DNA of 37,180 bases from an uncultured Collinsella sp. (GCA_900540935.1 UQHW01000021.1:1-37180); one strand, 5' to 3'; positions 24,285 through 33,272 are shown, counted from the stretch's first letter. The notes: generated by a model from the letters alone, not told the origin. A program made the numbers and translations.

Positions 24285-24292
24285 AAATCTAC
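24262..24292. repeat. Palindrome at the IS3 fragment end
   Basis: GTAGATTT (24262-24269) pairs with AAATCTAC (24285-24292); the centre contains the self-complementary GACATGTC. Confidence 0.6.
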
Positions 24293-24325
24293 CCATGTGG
24301 GAAGCGGCATGTGCCGAGCATGTCG

Positions 24326-24363
24326 CGTGCTAGGTTTTGAGGCATGCCACAAAACCTAGCACG
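24326..24363 (-). terminator. 38-bp near-perfect palindrome downstream of galE
   Basis: CGTGCTAGGTTTTG (24326-24339) pairs exactly with CAAAACCTAGCACG (24350-24363), and the loop holds GGCATGCC, itself a palindrome. It stands ten bases past the galE stop. No T-run follows on the minus strand, so a terminator role is likely but not certain. Confidence 0.55.
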
Positions 24364-24372
24364 GGGGAGTGG

Positions 24373-25434
24373 CTACTCGGCGTCGGCGAAGCCGTTGGGG
24401 TTGTGGCTCTGCCAGTTCCAGCTGTCGCGGCACATATCCGCGATGTCGTATTGGGCCTTCCAACCCATCATGCGCTCGGCCTTGGAGGCGTCGCACCAGT
24501 TGGCAGCGATGTCGCCGGCGCGGCGCTCGCGGATCACGTAGGGCAGCTCCTTGCCACAAGCCTTGGAGAAGGCGGCGACGACCTCGAGTACCGAGGTGCC
24601 GGTGCCGGTGCCCAAGTTAAAGATCTCGACGCCGGTCTTGCCGTTCATCCAGTTAAGGGCGGCAACGTGACCAGAGGCCAGATCGCACACGTGGATGTAG
24701 TCGCGCACGCCGGTGCCGTCGGGGGTGGGGTAGTCGTTGCCAAAGACCTGAACGGCCTCGAGCTTGCCCACGGCGACCTGGGCGACATAGGGCACCAGGT
24801 TGTTGGGAATGCCCTTGGGGTCCTCGCCGATCAGGCCCGACGGATGAGCGCCGATGGGGTTGAAGTAACGGAGCAGCACGACGTCCCACTCGGGGTCGGC
24901 GGTGTGGACGTCCATAAGGATCTGCTCGATCATCCACTTGGTCCAACCATAGGGGTTGGTCGCGGGCTTCTTAGGATCCTCCTCGGTGACGGGCGGGTTG
25001 TCCGGGTCGCCGTAGACGGTCGAGGAGCTCGAGAAGATGATGGACTTGCAGCCATGGTTCCGCATGACGTCGATGAGCACCAGGGTGTTCTCGATGTTGT
25101 TGTGGTAGTACTCGACGGGCTTGCTCACCGACTCGCCGACGGCCTTAAAGCCGGCAAAGTGGATGACGCGGTCGATCTGATGGGTATCGAAGATCTTGTT
25201 CATCGCATCGCGGTCGAGCACGTTGGCCTCGTAGAAGGTGAGGTTCTTGGCGGCCTCGTCGCCCACGATGGTCTTGACGCGGTCGACGGCGACGGCGCTG
25301 GAGTTGGAGAGATCATCGACGATGACGACCTGGTAGCCACCCTCGAGCAGCTGAACGACGGTGTGCGAGCCGATAAAGCCGGCACCGCCGGTAACGAGGA
25401 CGCAGGTGTCTTTGGGGTCGAGTGCTTGGGACAT
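24373..25434 (-). CDS. galE: UDP-glucose 4-epimerase
   Basis: A 353-residue short-chain dehydrogenase/reductase that interconverts UDP-glucose and UDP-galactose using bound NAD. It has the nucleotide-binding GGAGFIG (16-22), the serine-rich FSSSSTVYGDP (134-144) and the catalytic YxxxK at Y162 and K166 (NPYGWTK), with the GalE-typical RYFNPIGAHPSG further on. The ATG at 25434 follows AGGAG by six bases; a longer in-frame extension to 25710 runs through intergenic sequence and is rejected. It stands alone, at the right border of the accessory island. Length fits the family. Confidence 0.95.
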   Translation of the reverse strand: MSQALDPKDTCVLVTGGAGFIGSHTVVQLLEGGYQVVIVDDLSNSSAVAVDRVKTIVGDEAAKNLTFYEANVLDRDAMNKIFDTHQIDRVIHFAGFKAVGESVSKPVEYYHNNIENTLVLIDVMRNHGCKSIIFSSSSTVYGDPDNPPVTEEDPKKPATNPYGWTKWMIEQILMDVHTADPEWDVVLLRYFNPIGAHPSGLIGEDPKGIPNNLVPYVAQVAVGKLEAVQVFGNDYPTPDGTGVRDYIHVCDLASGHVAALNWMNGKTGVEIFNLGTGTGTSVLEVVAAFSKACGKELPYVIRERRAGDIAANWCDASKAERMMGWKAQYDIADMCRDSWNWQSHNPNGFADAE

Positions 25435-25502
25435 GTAGTCTCCTATCGAATCAGGAACACTTCTTGAGGGGAGTATAGCGCAGCTAGGTGCGGTGCAACT
25501 GT

Positions 25503-25532
25503 TTGACACAATGAAGAGCAGAGCAATGATAA
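25503..25532 (+). promoter_or_regulatory. Possible promoter of the exported hydrolase gene
   Basis: TTGACA (25503-25508), an 18-bp spacer and TGATAA (25527-25532), about 170 bases before the start codon. An inverted repeat TATGTC/GACATA (25657-25674) lies in the leader just before the ribosome site. Confidence 0.35.
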
Positions 25533-25700
25533 CGTGCTCATAGGACGGGAATGCATAACGGTTCATGGTAGTTCCAGGCTGTGCGCATGCCGCCGGCCGT
25601 GCGGTTTTCTGCCGTTCGTGGAAATCGTTGGGATGCGTCGGATGTACGGTAATATGTATGTCTTGAGCGACATATAAACAAAACATGTAACGGAGTACAT

Positions 25701-26906
25701 ATGTCACCAAACAGCGATTCCATCTTTACTCAGGAGCTCTCGCGCCGCACCGCCCTCAAGGCCCTGTTCGGTGCCGCTTCTGCTGCAGTTCTTTTTGGCC
25801 TGCCTGCCCGCGCCCATGCTGCCGAGGCCAGCCAGGAAACCACCGACAAGCTGAATGCCGCCCAGGCCAAGCTCGACGAGGTCCAGGCCCAGCTTGATAG
25901 CATCGCTAACGAGTATGCGGCGCTCGCCAACAAGAATGCCCAGACCCTCAACGATATCGAGGGCGTTCAGGGTCAGATCGACGACACCCAGGAGCAGATC
26001 GACACCAAGAAGTCGGAGCTCAAGAAGAAGCGTAACGAGCTTTCCGATCGCGTGGCGGCAAGCTACAAGTCGGGTGGCACCAATATCCTGTCGTTGCTGC
26101 TCGCTTCTGGTTCGTTTGAGGAGCTCGTCGCCAACGCACATTACGTCGAGAAGATCAACAAGAGCGACCGTGACGCCATCGAGGACATCCAGACCATTCA
26201 GAAAGAGCTCGATACACAGAAGTCCGAGCTCGAGTCGCAAAAAGCCGACTTGGAGAAGCTCAAGGACCAGCAGACTGCTCAGATGCAGGACATGCAGGCC
26301 AAGCAGCAGGAGGTCCAGACGGTTCTGAACGGCCTCTCCGACGATGTCAAGGAGCTCATGGCCCAGCGCGATTCCGAGATTCTTGCTGCCGCTCAGGCTG
26401 AGGAGGCTGCCAAGAAGGCTGCCGCTGCCGCGGCTGCCGCAAACAAGAACAATTCCTACTCGGGTGGTTCAAGCTCGGGTGGCGGATCGTATGCGCCCGG
26501 AACTCCGCAGCAGAATGCCGGCTCGGGCAAGCAGCAGGCCGTCGTCAACGCGTGCTACTCCACGCCCTCGCCTGGCCAGAACTGGTGCGCGGCGTGGGTT
26601 ACCAACGTGTTCCGTAACGCCGGCGTGGGCTACTTTGGCGGCAATGCGTGCGACATGTTTAACGCCTGGTGCTATAGCTCCGACCGCTCGGCGCTGCAGG
26701 TGGGCATGATCGTGGCCGACTCGTCGCACAGTGGCACCGGTACGCCGGGTCTGCTGTACGGACACGTGGGCATCTATGTTGGCGGCGGCATCGTTATGAG
26801 TAACGAGGGCGCCATCACGTCGAGGTCGCTTGGCTCGTTCATTGGGTTCTACGGCACTGGCTCTGGCGTGCGCTGGGGCTGGCTTGGCGGTATTGCGCTG
26901 TCGTAA
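25701..26906 (+). CDS. Secreted coiled-coil peptidoglycan hydrolase (PcsB/CHAP-like)
   Basis: A 401-residue exported protein. Residues 1-40 form a twin-arginine signal (SRRTALKALFGAASAAV) with likely cleavage after AHA. Residues about 45-245 are a long two-part coiled coil like that of PcsB and other division-associated hydrolases. An alanine-rich and Ser/Gly-rich linker follows to about 280. The C-terminal domain (about 280-401) has a catalytic-cysteine motif NWCAAWVTNVF and a histidine motif LYGHVGIYVGG, as in CHAP or NlpC/P60 amidases/endopeptidases. The ATG follows CGGAG by five bases. It probably trims peptidoglycan at the septum. CHAP versus NlpC/P60 cannot be settled by eye. Confidence 0.85.
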   Translation: MSPNSDSIFTQELSRRTALKALFGAASAAVLFGLPARAHAAEASQETTDKLNAAQAKLDEVQAQLDSIANEYAALANKNAQTLNDIEGVQGQIDDTQEQIDTKKSELKKKRNELSDRVAASYKSGGTNILSLLLASGSFEELVANAHYVEKINKSDRDAIEDIQTIQKELDTQKSELESQKADLEKLKDQQTAQMQDMQAKQQEVQTVLNGLSDDVKELMAQRDSEILAAAQAEEAAKKAAAAAAAANKNNSYSGGSSSGGGSYAPGTPQQNAGSGKQQAVVNACYSTPSPGQNWCAAWVTNVFRNAGVGYFGGNACDMFNAWCYSSDRSALQVGMIVADSSHSGTGTPGLLYGHVGIYVGGGIVMSNEGAITSRSLGSFIGFYGTGSGVRWGWLGGIALS

Positions 26907-26954
26907 AGCCGACTGGGCCGCGTGCCCGCCCGCAATATATTTGATTGCCTGCTC

Positions 26955-27041
26955 GGACAGTCCTGCTCGCACGGAGAGCACATTAAGTGCTCTCCGGCTC
27001 GTGCGGAACTCGCGATCAACCTTATGCCTCTCGGACTGTCC
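26955..27041. other. Nested inverted repeats after the hydrolase gene
   Basis: An outer pair GGACAGTCC (26955-26963) / GGACTGTCC (27033-27041) encloses an inner hairpin GGAGAGCAC (26973-26981) / GTGCTCTCC (26987-26995). No T-run follows. It could be a structured RNA end or a repeat; I cannot assign it. Confidence 0.5.
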
Positions 27042-27099
27042 CGGCCCTCTCGGGTCCTGAGCGCGACACACCGGACTGGTTTATCTGAATAAATATGGT

Positions 27100-27126
27100 G
27101 AAGGCCCCTTTCGGGGCCTTCTTTTT
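27100..27126 (+). terminator. Rho-independent terminator between the hydrolase gene and murB
   Basis: GAAGGCCCC / GGGGCCTTC with a four-base loop, followed by TTTTT on the plus strand. It ends the hydrolase transcript and overlaps the murB stop codon by two bases. Confidence 0.9.
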
Positions 27127-28087
27127 AGAGGAATTCTCCGATTCGGTGGACTTCGGGTTGTAGGTCTACTCCGAATTGGTCTTTGACGGTTGCTTGGATG
27201 TGGCGGATGAGTTCGTCGACGTCGGCGGCGGTGGCGTGGTCGGCGTTGACGATGAAGCCGCAGTGTTTTTCGCTCACCTGCGCGCCGCCGACAGCATGGC
27301 CGCGCAGACCGGCATCCATGATGAGCTTGCCGGCAAAGTAGCCCTCGGGGCGTTTGAAAGTGGAGCCGGCGCTCGGCATGTCGAGCGGCTGCTTGTCCTC
27401 GCGGCGTTGGCGGTAGTCGTCCATGTCGGCCTTGATCATCGCGGCGTTGCCCGGGGCGAGATTGAAAGTGGCCGAAAGCACGATAAAGCCGTCGTCGGCG
27501 ATGCGGCTCTTGCGATAGCCCAGGTTGAGCTCGTCGACATCGAACTCGATGATGTTGCCGCTGCCGCGGGTGCCGTCGTCGAGCTGGCGAGCGGGTTTGT
27601 AGACGCGCACGGACTCCAGCACATCGGCCATGCAGACGCCGTAGGCACCGGCGTTCATGTAGCAGGCGCCGCCGACCGATCCGGGGATGCCCGAGATGGG
27701 CTCCATGCCGGTAAGGCCGGCCTCGGCTGCCGCCGCGGCGACATCGGAAAGCAAGGCACCGGCTGCCGCCGTGACATGCGTGCCGTCGACCGTAATGTCG
27801 GAGAGGCCCTTGCTCAGCGCCACGACAACGCCGCGGATACCCTTGTCGCCGACGAGCAGGTCGGAGCCGTTGCCCACGATGGTGAGCGGCAGGTCGCAGC
27901 GATAACAGGTGTCGAGCGTGGCGACGAGGCCCTGCTCGGTATCGGGCGTGACAAAGACGTCGGCCGGGCCGCCGATCTTAAACGTGGTGTGCTCGCGCAT
28001 GGGCTCGCTCATCAGCACGTTGTCCTCGCCGGCAACGCCAGCAAGCGCGCACAGCAGGTCCTCGTTAAAAAAGTCGTTCTCGTGCAT
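27125..28087 (-). CDS. murB: UDP-N-acetylenolpyruvoylglucosamine reductase
   Basis: A 320-residue flavoenzyme of peptidoglycan precursor synthesis. It has the FAD-binding motifs HTTFKIGGPADVFV and VGNGSDLLV, the segment GIPGSVGGACYMNAGAYG, YRKSRI, and SAGSTFKRPEG, which carries the catalytic serine of the MurB family, then CGFIVN. The ATG at 28087 is chosen for its position after AAGGCGG and its fit to family length; an upstream TTG-started extension is less likely. It is transcribed convergently to the hydrolase and divergently from the LacI gene. Confidence 0.95.
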   Translation of the reverse strand: MHENDFFNEDLLCALAGVAGEDNVLMSEPMREHTTFKIGGPADVFVTPDTEQGLVATLDTCYRCDLPLTIVGNGSDLLVGDKGIRGVVVALSKGLSDITVDGTHVTAAAGALLSDVAAAAAEAGLTGMEPISGIPGSVGGACYMNAGAYGVCMADVLESVRVYKPARQLDDGTRGSGNIIEFDVDELNLGYRKSRIADDGFIVLSATFNLAPGNAAMIKADMDDYRQRREDKQPLDMPSAGSTFKRPEGYFAGKLIMDAGLRGHAVGGAQVSEKHCGFIVNADHATAADVDELIRHIQATVKDQFGVDLQPEVHRIGEFL

Positions 28088-28270
28088 ACGAATATCCGCC
28101 TTTTGGTGGTCGTTGTCATCAATCGATTGCAATATACCCCACCCGGACGGATTTGGTGCGCTGGCGGCGATAAAACAGCCGTCTACCGGATTGGTAAAGT
28201 GTTTATCACCGAGGTAGAGGGGTGGTCGCTATACTTTCAAGAGATTGCGCGTAAACCTGGAAGGAGCGAG

Positions 28271-29299
28271 ATGGCCAACAAAGTCACCCTCAAGCAGATC
28301 GCCCAGGAGGTGGGGCTTTCCCCCTCGTCGGTCTCGCTTGTTCTCAATAATCGGCCCTGTCGCATCTCGGAAGAAAACCGCAAGCTCATCAAGGAGGTCG
28401 CGGCGCGCAACCACTATGTCCCCAACCAGATTGCGCGTAGTCTGGTCATGCGCGAGTCGCGCACGCTGGGCCTTATCGTCCCTAACATCGAGAGCCGCTT
28501 TTTTGCCTCGCTCGCCGGTAGCCTGGAAAAGCGCTGCCGCGAGGACGGCTATGCGCTCTTCATTACCAGCTCGGGTGGAAGCGCCGATGACGATCTGGAG
28601 CTGCTGCGCCAGCTGGTAACGCGCGGCGTTGATGGCGTCTTCCTGGTTGTGGGCGACGAGTTCTCCGACGACCGCGCCCTGCGCGAAGAAGTCAGCCATC
28701 TGCCTATCCCTGCCGTGATGGTCGACCGTGCCATTGAGGGGCTCGAGTGTGACAAGGTGATGTTCGACCACGAGATGGGCGGCTATATGGCCACCCGCTA
28801 TCTGATCGAGCAAGGCCACCGTCGCATTGCCTGCTTGGTTAACGCGCGCCGTTCCAATACGGGGCGTAAGCGACTTGCCGGCTATGAGCGCGCGCTGCGC
28901 GAGGTTGGCCTGCCTATCGACGCACGTTTGGAGTTTGAGAGCGAGTACTACATTCCGAGTGCCTACGAGGCCTCGGAGGCGGTGCTCGCAACTGATGCCA
29001 CTGCTGTGTTCGCAAGTTCGGATAACATCGCCCTCGGTCTGCTCAAGCGCTTGCACGAGATGGGGAAGAGCATTCCGGACGATATCTCGGTGGTGAGCTA
29101 CGACAACTCCGCCGCCGATGTTCTGTTTGAACCGGCTCTGACGGCAATCGAGCAGGATCCCAGCGTGCTTGCCGAGCACGCCTTTAGCTGCATGTCAAAA
29201 CGCTTGGCCGGCAAGGGCGGAAAACGTGCCGAAGAGGTCGTTCTGGAGCCGGCGCTCATCGTAAAAAACAGTGTGCTCAACCTTGCTAAACACAACTAA
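28271..29299 (+). CDS. LacI-family transcriptional regulator
   Basis: A 342-residue repressor/activator. Residues about 5-60 are the LacI helix-turn-helix and hinge (TLKQIAQEVGLSPSSVSLVL, then NHYVPNQIARSLV), and 65-342 a periplasmic-binding-like ligand domain with LGLIVPNIESRFF, VDRAI and DDISVVSYDN. The start follows AAGGAG by three bases. It lies 183 bases before the phosphoketolase gene, whose upstream region has a TAAAACGTTTTA palindrome with the central CG typical of LacI-family operators, so it probably controls phosphoketolase. Its effector is unknown. Confidence 0.9.
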   Translation: MANKVTLKQIAQEVGLSPSSVSLVLNNRPCRISEENRKLIKEVAARNHYVPNQIARSLVMRESRTLGLIVPNIESRFFASLAGSLEKRCREDGYALFITSSGGSADDDLELLRQLVTRGVDGVFLVVGDEFSDDRALREEVSHLPIPAVMVDRAIEGLECDKVMFDHEMGGYMATRYLIEQGHRRIACLVNARRSNTGRKRLAGYERALREVGLPIDARLEFESEYYIPSAYEASEAVLATDATAVFASSDNIALGLLKRLHEMGKSIPDDISVVSYDNSAADVLFEPALTAIEQDPSVLAEHAFSCMSKRLAGKGGKRAEEVVLEPALIVKNSVLNLAKHN

Positions 29300-29308
29300 A
29301 CATGTTTA
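29297..29308. promoter_or_regulatory. Palindrome TAAACATGTTTA at the lacI gene end
   Basis: A 12-base perfect palindrome overlapping the stop codon region of the LacI gene, about 105 bases before the CG-centred operator. It may be a secondary site; unassigned. Confidence 0.3.
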
Positions 29309-29401
29309 CCAACTCGTCTAGTTCGAATGTGGAGCGCCTGTGATGAAAGATATCGCAGGTGAGCGTTGCCGTCCTTAGATACTTGGCTCATTTTAACATG
29401 A

Positions 29402-29413
29402 TAAAACGTTTTA
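29402..29413. promoter_or_regulatory. Putative LacI-family operator of phosphoketolase
   Basis: A perfect palindrome, TAAAACGTTTTA, with the central CG step that LacI-family hinge helices recognise. It stands about 70 bases before the phosphoketolase start, in the promoter zone. Confidence 0.55.
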
Positions 29414-29482
29414 GCAAATATACTAGTCCCAACGAAAGGTTGCCGTATCGGAGGGTGACCGCGCAGCGAAGGGACATAAACA

Positions 29483-32011
29483 ATGGCTAAAACACTGGGA
29501 ACGCCGTGGCAAAAACTGGGACATGAGGTTCCGGCTTCCGAGCTCGAGGGTGTCGACCTGTATTGGCGTGCCTCGAACTATCTGTCCGTCGGCCAGATTT
29601 ACCTTCGCTCCAACCCTCTGATGCGTGCTGACTTTGTCGACGAGAAGACCGGCGAGACGCGTGACTTTGGTCGTCCGGACGTTAAGCACCGCCTGGTCGG
29701 TCACTGGGGAACCACGCCCGGCATCAACTTCCTGTTCGGCCACGTCAACCGCCTCATCGCCGACCACAACCAGAACGCTATCTTCCTGATGGGTCCTGGC
29801 CACGGCGGTCCCGCCGGTACTGCCCAGTCGCTGCTCGACGGCACCTACCGCGAGATTCGCCCCGACATCACCGATGACGAGGCCGGCCTGCAGAAGTTCT
29901 TCCGCCAGTTCTCCTATCCCGGCGGCATTCCGAGCCACTTTGCGCCCGAGACGCCCGGCTCCATCCACGAGGGCGGCGAGCTCGGCTACACGCTTAGCCA
30001 CGCCTATGGCGCCGTCATGGACAACCCGAGCCTGCTGGCCGTGGCCGTGGTGGGCGACGGCGAGTCCGAGACCGGTCCGCTCGCGACTTCTTGGCAGTCC
30101 AACAAGCTCGTGAACCCGGCAACCGACGGTATCGTTCTGCCGATCCTGCACCTCAACGGCTATAAGATCGCCAATCCCACTATCCTTGCCCGCGTGTCCG
30201 ACGAAGAACTCACCAAGTTTTTTGAGGGCATGGGCTATAAACCGCACTTCTTTGTCGCCGGTTTTGACGACGAGAGCCATGCGAGCATCCACGAGCGCTT
30301 CGCCGCCCTGTTTGAAAAGGTCTTTGACGAGATCTGCGACATCAAGGCCACCGCTCAGGCCCAGGCCGCCGCGGGCAAGACCGTGGTCCGTCCGGCCTAC
30401 CCCATGATCGTGTTCCGCACGCCCAAGGGTTGGACCTGCCCCAAGCAGATCGACGGCAAGAAGACCGAAGACTCCTGGCGCGCGCATCAGGTGCCGCTGG
30501 CGAGCGCCAAGGACACCCACGAGCACTTCCGCGTGCTTCGCGAGTGGCTGCGCTCCTACAAGCCCGAGGAGCTCTTTACGCCCGAGGGCCAGGTGCGCCC
30601 CGAGGTGACGGCCTTTATGCCGACCGGTGAGCTGCGCATCGGCGCCAACCCCAACGCAAACGGCGGTAAGGTCCGTCGCGAGCTTGAGTTGCCCGATATC
30701 CACGCCCACGAGATTCCCGTTGCCGAGAAGGGCCACGGCTGGGGCTCCACCGAGGCCGCCCGCGTCTTTGGTGAGTACACCGCCGATGTCTTGGCTAAGA
30801 ACATGGACGACTTCCGCATCTTCGGTCCCGACGAGACCGCGTCCAACCGCCTGCAGGCCGCCTACAAGGTGACCAAAAAGCAGTGGGATGCCGGCTTCTA
30901 CGAGGATGAGGCCAACGACGAGCTGCTGGCCGGCTCCGGCAAGGTCGTTGAGCAGCTGTCCGAGCACCAGTGCGAGGGCTTCCTCGAGGCTTACGTGCTC
31001 ACCGGCCGCTCCGGTGTGTGGAGCTCCTACGAGAGCTTTGTTCACGTGGTCGACTCCATGGTCAACCAGCACTGCAAGTGGCTCGAGGCCACCAAGCGCG
31101 AGATTCCGTGGCGTGCCCCCATCAGCGGCCTCAACATTTTGCTGTCGAGCCACGTCTGGCGTCAGGACCACAACGGCTTCTCGCATCAGGACCCTGGCTT
31201 TATCGACCTGCTGCTCAACAAGGCCAACGATACGCATATCGTGAATGCCTACTATCCGGCCGACGCCAACATGGCCCTTGCCGTTGCCGAGCGCGTTTAC
31301 CAGTCCACCGACTGCGTCAACGCCATCTTCTGCGGCAAGCAGCCCGCCCCGACTTTCCAGACGGTCGATGAGGCCAAGGCGGAGCTCGCCGAGGGCGTCG
31401 CGACCTGGGAGTGGGCATCGACCGCCGACTCGCTCGCCGAGGCCGATGTCGTGGTCGCCACCTGCGGCGACGTGCCGACGCTCGAGGCCTTGGCCGCGAC
31501 AGACATGCTGCGCGAGCTGGGCATCAAGGTGTGGTTCGTCAACGTGGTCGACCTGCTCAAGATTCAGAACGTCTGCGAGAACGACCAGGCCATCAGCGAC
31601 GAGCGCTGGGCCGAGCTGTTCGGCTGCGGTGAGAAGCCCGTCCTCTTTGCCTTCCACGCCTATGCCGGCACGATTCGCCGCCTGATCTGGAACCGCCCCG
31701 GCCACGACGCCTTCCGCGTCCACGGCTATGAGGAGAAGGGCTCCACGACCACGCCGTTCGACATGCTGCGCCTGAACAACATGGACCGCTGGGCCCTGGC
31801 CGCCGACGTGCTGCGCATGGTCGACGCCGACAAGTTTGCCGAGCAAATCAACGAGTGGGAAGCTTTCCGCACCGAGGCCTTCGAGTTCGCCTGCGACGAG
31901 GGCTACGATCACCCGACCTTCACCGACTGGGTCTGGCCCGACGCCGCTGCCGCAACCGCAGCCGACGGCGCGCTCTCCGCAACCCAAATGACCGCGGGCG
32001 ACAACGAGTAA
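29483..32011 (+). CDS. xfp: Xylulose-5-phosphate/fructose-6-phosphate phosphoketolase
   Basis: An 842-residue thiamine-diphosphate enzyme that splits xylulose-5-P (and often fructose-6-P) with phosphate to give acetyl-phosphate and an aldose phosphate; it is the key step of the bifid shunt. Visible motifs are GHWGTTPG (73-80), GPGHGGPAGT (104-113), SYPGGIPSHFAPETPGSIHE (144-163), GDGESETGP (191-199, the thiamine/Mg site) and LNGYKIANPT (following about 215). It is slightly longer than most (about 790-825 residues), with an acidic Ala-rich C-terminal tail. GAAGGGA precedes the ATG by eight bases. Regulation by the adjacent LacI protein is likely. Confidence 0.96.
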   Translation: MAKTLGTPWQKLGHEVPASELEGVDLYWRASNYLSVGQIYLRSNPLMRADFVDEKTGETRDFGRPDVKHRLVGHWGTTPGINFLFGHVNRLIADHNQNAIFLMGPGHGGPAGTAQSLLDGTYREIRPDITDDEAGLQKFFRQFSYPGGIPSHFAPETPGSIHEGGELGYTLSHAYGAVMDNPSLLAVAVVGDGESETGPLATSWQSNKLVNPATDGIVLPILHLNGYKIANPTILARVSDEELTKFFEGMGYKPHFFVAGFDDESHASIHERFAALFEKVFDEICDIKATAQAQAAAGKTVVRPAYPMIVFRTPKGWTCPKQIDGKKTEDSWRAHQVPLASAKDTHEHFRVLREWLRSYKPEELFTPEGQVRPEVTAFMPTGELRIGANPNANGGKVRRELELPDIHAHEIPVAEKGHGWGSTEAARVFGEYTADVLAKNMDDFRIFGPDETASNRLQAAYKVTKKQWDAGFYEDEANDELLAGSGKVVEQLSEHQCEGFLEAYVLTGRSGVWSSYESFVHVVDSMVNQHCKWLEATKREIPWRAPISGLNILLSSHVWRQDHNGFSHQDPGFIDLLLNKANDTHIVNAYYPADANMALAVAERVYQSTDCVNAIFCGKQPAPTFQTVDEAKAELAEGVATWEWASTADSLAEADVVVATCGDVPTLEALAATDMLRELGIKVWFVNVVDLLKIQNVCENDQAISDERWAELFGCGEKPVLFAFHAYAGTIRRLIWNRPGHDAFRVHGYEEKGSTTTPFDMLRLNNMDRWALAADVLRMVDADKFAEQINEWEAFRTEAFEFACDEGYDHPTFTDWVWPDAAAATAADGALSATQMTAGDNE

Positions 32012-32012
32012 G

Positions 32013-32310
32013 TAGGCATCCGGGACGGCCTCGCGCTGGGGCCTTGCCCGGGAGGGTGACTTTGTCCGGGGAAGTGGGCTTCGCGAACTTCCCCGGACAA
32101 AGGCACCCTCCCGGGCAAGGCCCTCTCGACCGTTTCGATCTGCGGGGCTGAAAATTTTTAATGCAACGGTGACTTTGCTGATGCTGCCCTGGAGGCTGCG
32201 CATCTTTCTTTGGTCAGCTAGGATTGCATTGCCGGGGCCGGGGTGCCTGCTTTGTTTTGAGAAGTTCGCGGAGCCCACTTCTCAAAACAAAGCAGGCACC
32301 CCGGCCCTCG
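32013..32310. repeat. Double-hairpin intergenic element, copy 1
   Basis: It starts with TAGGCATCCGGGACGG. Hairpin A (32039-32123) has 37-bp arms (36 paired) around the 11-base loop GGGCTTCGCGA. Hairpin B (32235-32307) has a perfect 31-bp stem around the loop TCGCGGAGCCC, nearly the reverse complement of loop A. Between them are CTCTCGACCGTTTCG, a T-run (AAAATTTTTAATG) and CTTTGGTCAGC. The same layout recurs in copy 2 with different stem sequences. It fills the gap between phosphoketolase and the AEC gene. Confidence 0.92.
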
Positions 32311-32333
32311 TGGAATAGCTAAGAGGGGGATGG

Positions 32334-33272
32334 ATGAGCTTTACGAGCGTGGCGTTGCAGATGGTGACGGTTTCTTTGCCGATCCTGTTGGGGTGGTGTA
32401 TCTCCAAGCTGGGGTTTATGAAGGCGGAGTTTGAGCGCGAGCTGTCGCATCTGCTGTTGCAGGTGGCGTTGCCGTGCTTGGTGCTTTCTTCGGCATTGGG
32501 CGATGATGTGAAGCTACCGAGCGTTGCCGATACGTTTTCGCTCATGGGTTTGTCTGTCGTCATGTATGTGGTGGCGATCGTTATTGCGTTCGTTGTCACC
32601 GCTGCCCTTCGCGTGCCTAAGGGAGCAGAGTGCTCGTATCGCTTTGCCGTGCTCTTTGGCAATGCCGGCTTTATCGGGTTTCCGGTCATTCAGGCGGTGC
32701 TTGGCAAGCAGGCGCTGCTCTACGCTTCGATTGCGCTCATTCCCCTCAACATATTTATGTTCACCGTTGGCGTCATGCTCTTTAGTGGCGCACAAGGCGG
32801 CCTCAAGAAGCAGCTGCGAAATCTTGTCGCTTGCTGCAAAAACCCTGGCCTTATCGCGAGCCTTGTTGTGCTCGTGATCGTGCTGACCGGATGGACCGAT
32901 TGGGGCGTTGTGGGCGATTCGATTTCCATCGTGGGTACCATGACCACCCCGGCAGCGCTGCTGCTCATGGGTTCGTCCATTGCCAAGTATCGTCCGCTCG
33001 ACATGCTCACCAACTGGCGTGCCTATGTCGCCGTGGCGTTTCGCCTGGTTATCGTCCCGGTGGCGTGCCTTGCCGTGGCCCGCGTGTGGCCGGGCATGAC
33101 GCCCATGTTCATTACGACACTCGTGCTCGAGATGGCAATGCCGGTAGGCAGCAACGGCACGCTGTACTGTCTTCAATACGGTAAGGACGCACGCCCCATG
33201 ATGCAATGCACCTTCCTGTCGATCATCTGCTCCATTTTGACGATCCCGCTAGTAACAATGCTGTGCGGATAG
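32334..33272 (+). CDS. AEC-family transporter (auxin-efflux carrier type)
   Basis: A 312-residue membrane protein with about ten hydrophobic segments. The pattern LPILLGWCISKLGF at the start, FGNAGFIGFPVIQAVLG in the first half and MPVGSNGTLYCLQYG near the end match AEC permeases, which carry organic acids such as malate in bacteria. GAGGGGG lies five bases upstream of the ATG. It stands alone between two copies of a double-hairpin element, and its TAG stop is the first triplet of copy 2. Substrate cannot be deduced. Confidence 0.88.
   Translation: MSFTSVALQMVTVSLPILLGWCISKLGFMKAEFERELSHLLLQVALPCLVLSSALGDDVKLPSVADTFSLMGLSVVMYVVAIVIAFVVTAALRVPKGAECSYRFAVLFGNAGFIGFPVIQAVLGKQALLYASIALIPLNIFMFTVGVMLFSGAQGGLKKQLRNLVACCKNPGLIASLVVLVIVLTGWTDWGVVGDSISIVGTMTTPAALLLMGSSIAKYRPLDMLTNWRAYVAVAFRLVIVPVACLAVARVWPGMTPMFITTLVLEMAMPVGSNGTLYCLQYGKDARPMMQCTFLSIICSILTIPLVTMLCG

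Noticed and set aside
25435..25710. N-terminal extension of galE to 25710
   Set aside because: GalE homologues start just before the GGAGFIG motif, and AGGAG precedes the ATG at 25434; the extension crosses intergenic DNA.
27176..28270. Long in-frame extension upstream of the LacI gene
   Set aside because: It runs antisense through murB; the helix-turn-helix begins right after the ATG at 28271, which has a good ribosome site.
29423..32278. A 951-codon open frame on the minus strand opposite phosphoketolase
   Set aside because: It mirrors the codons of the strongly recognisable xfp gene and its translation is low-complexity Val/Gly/Leu-rich; a shadow of GC-rich codon use.
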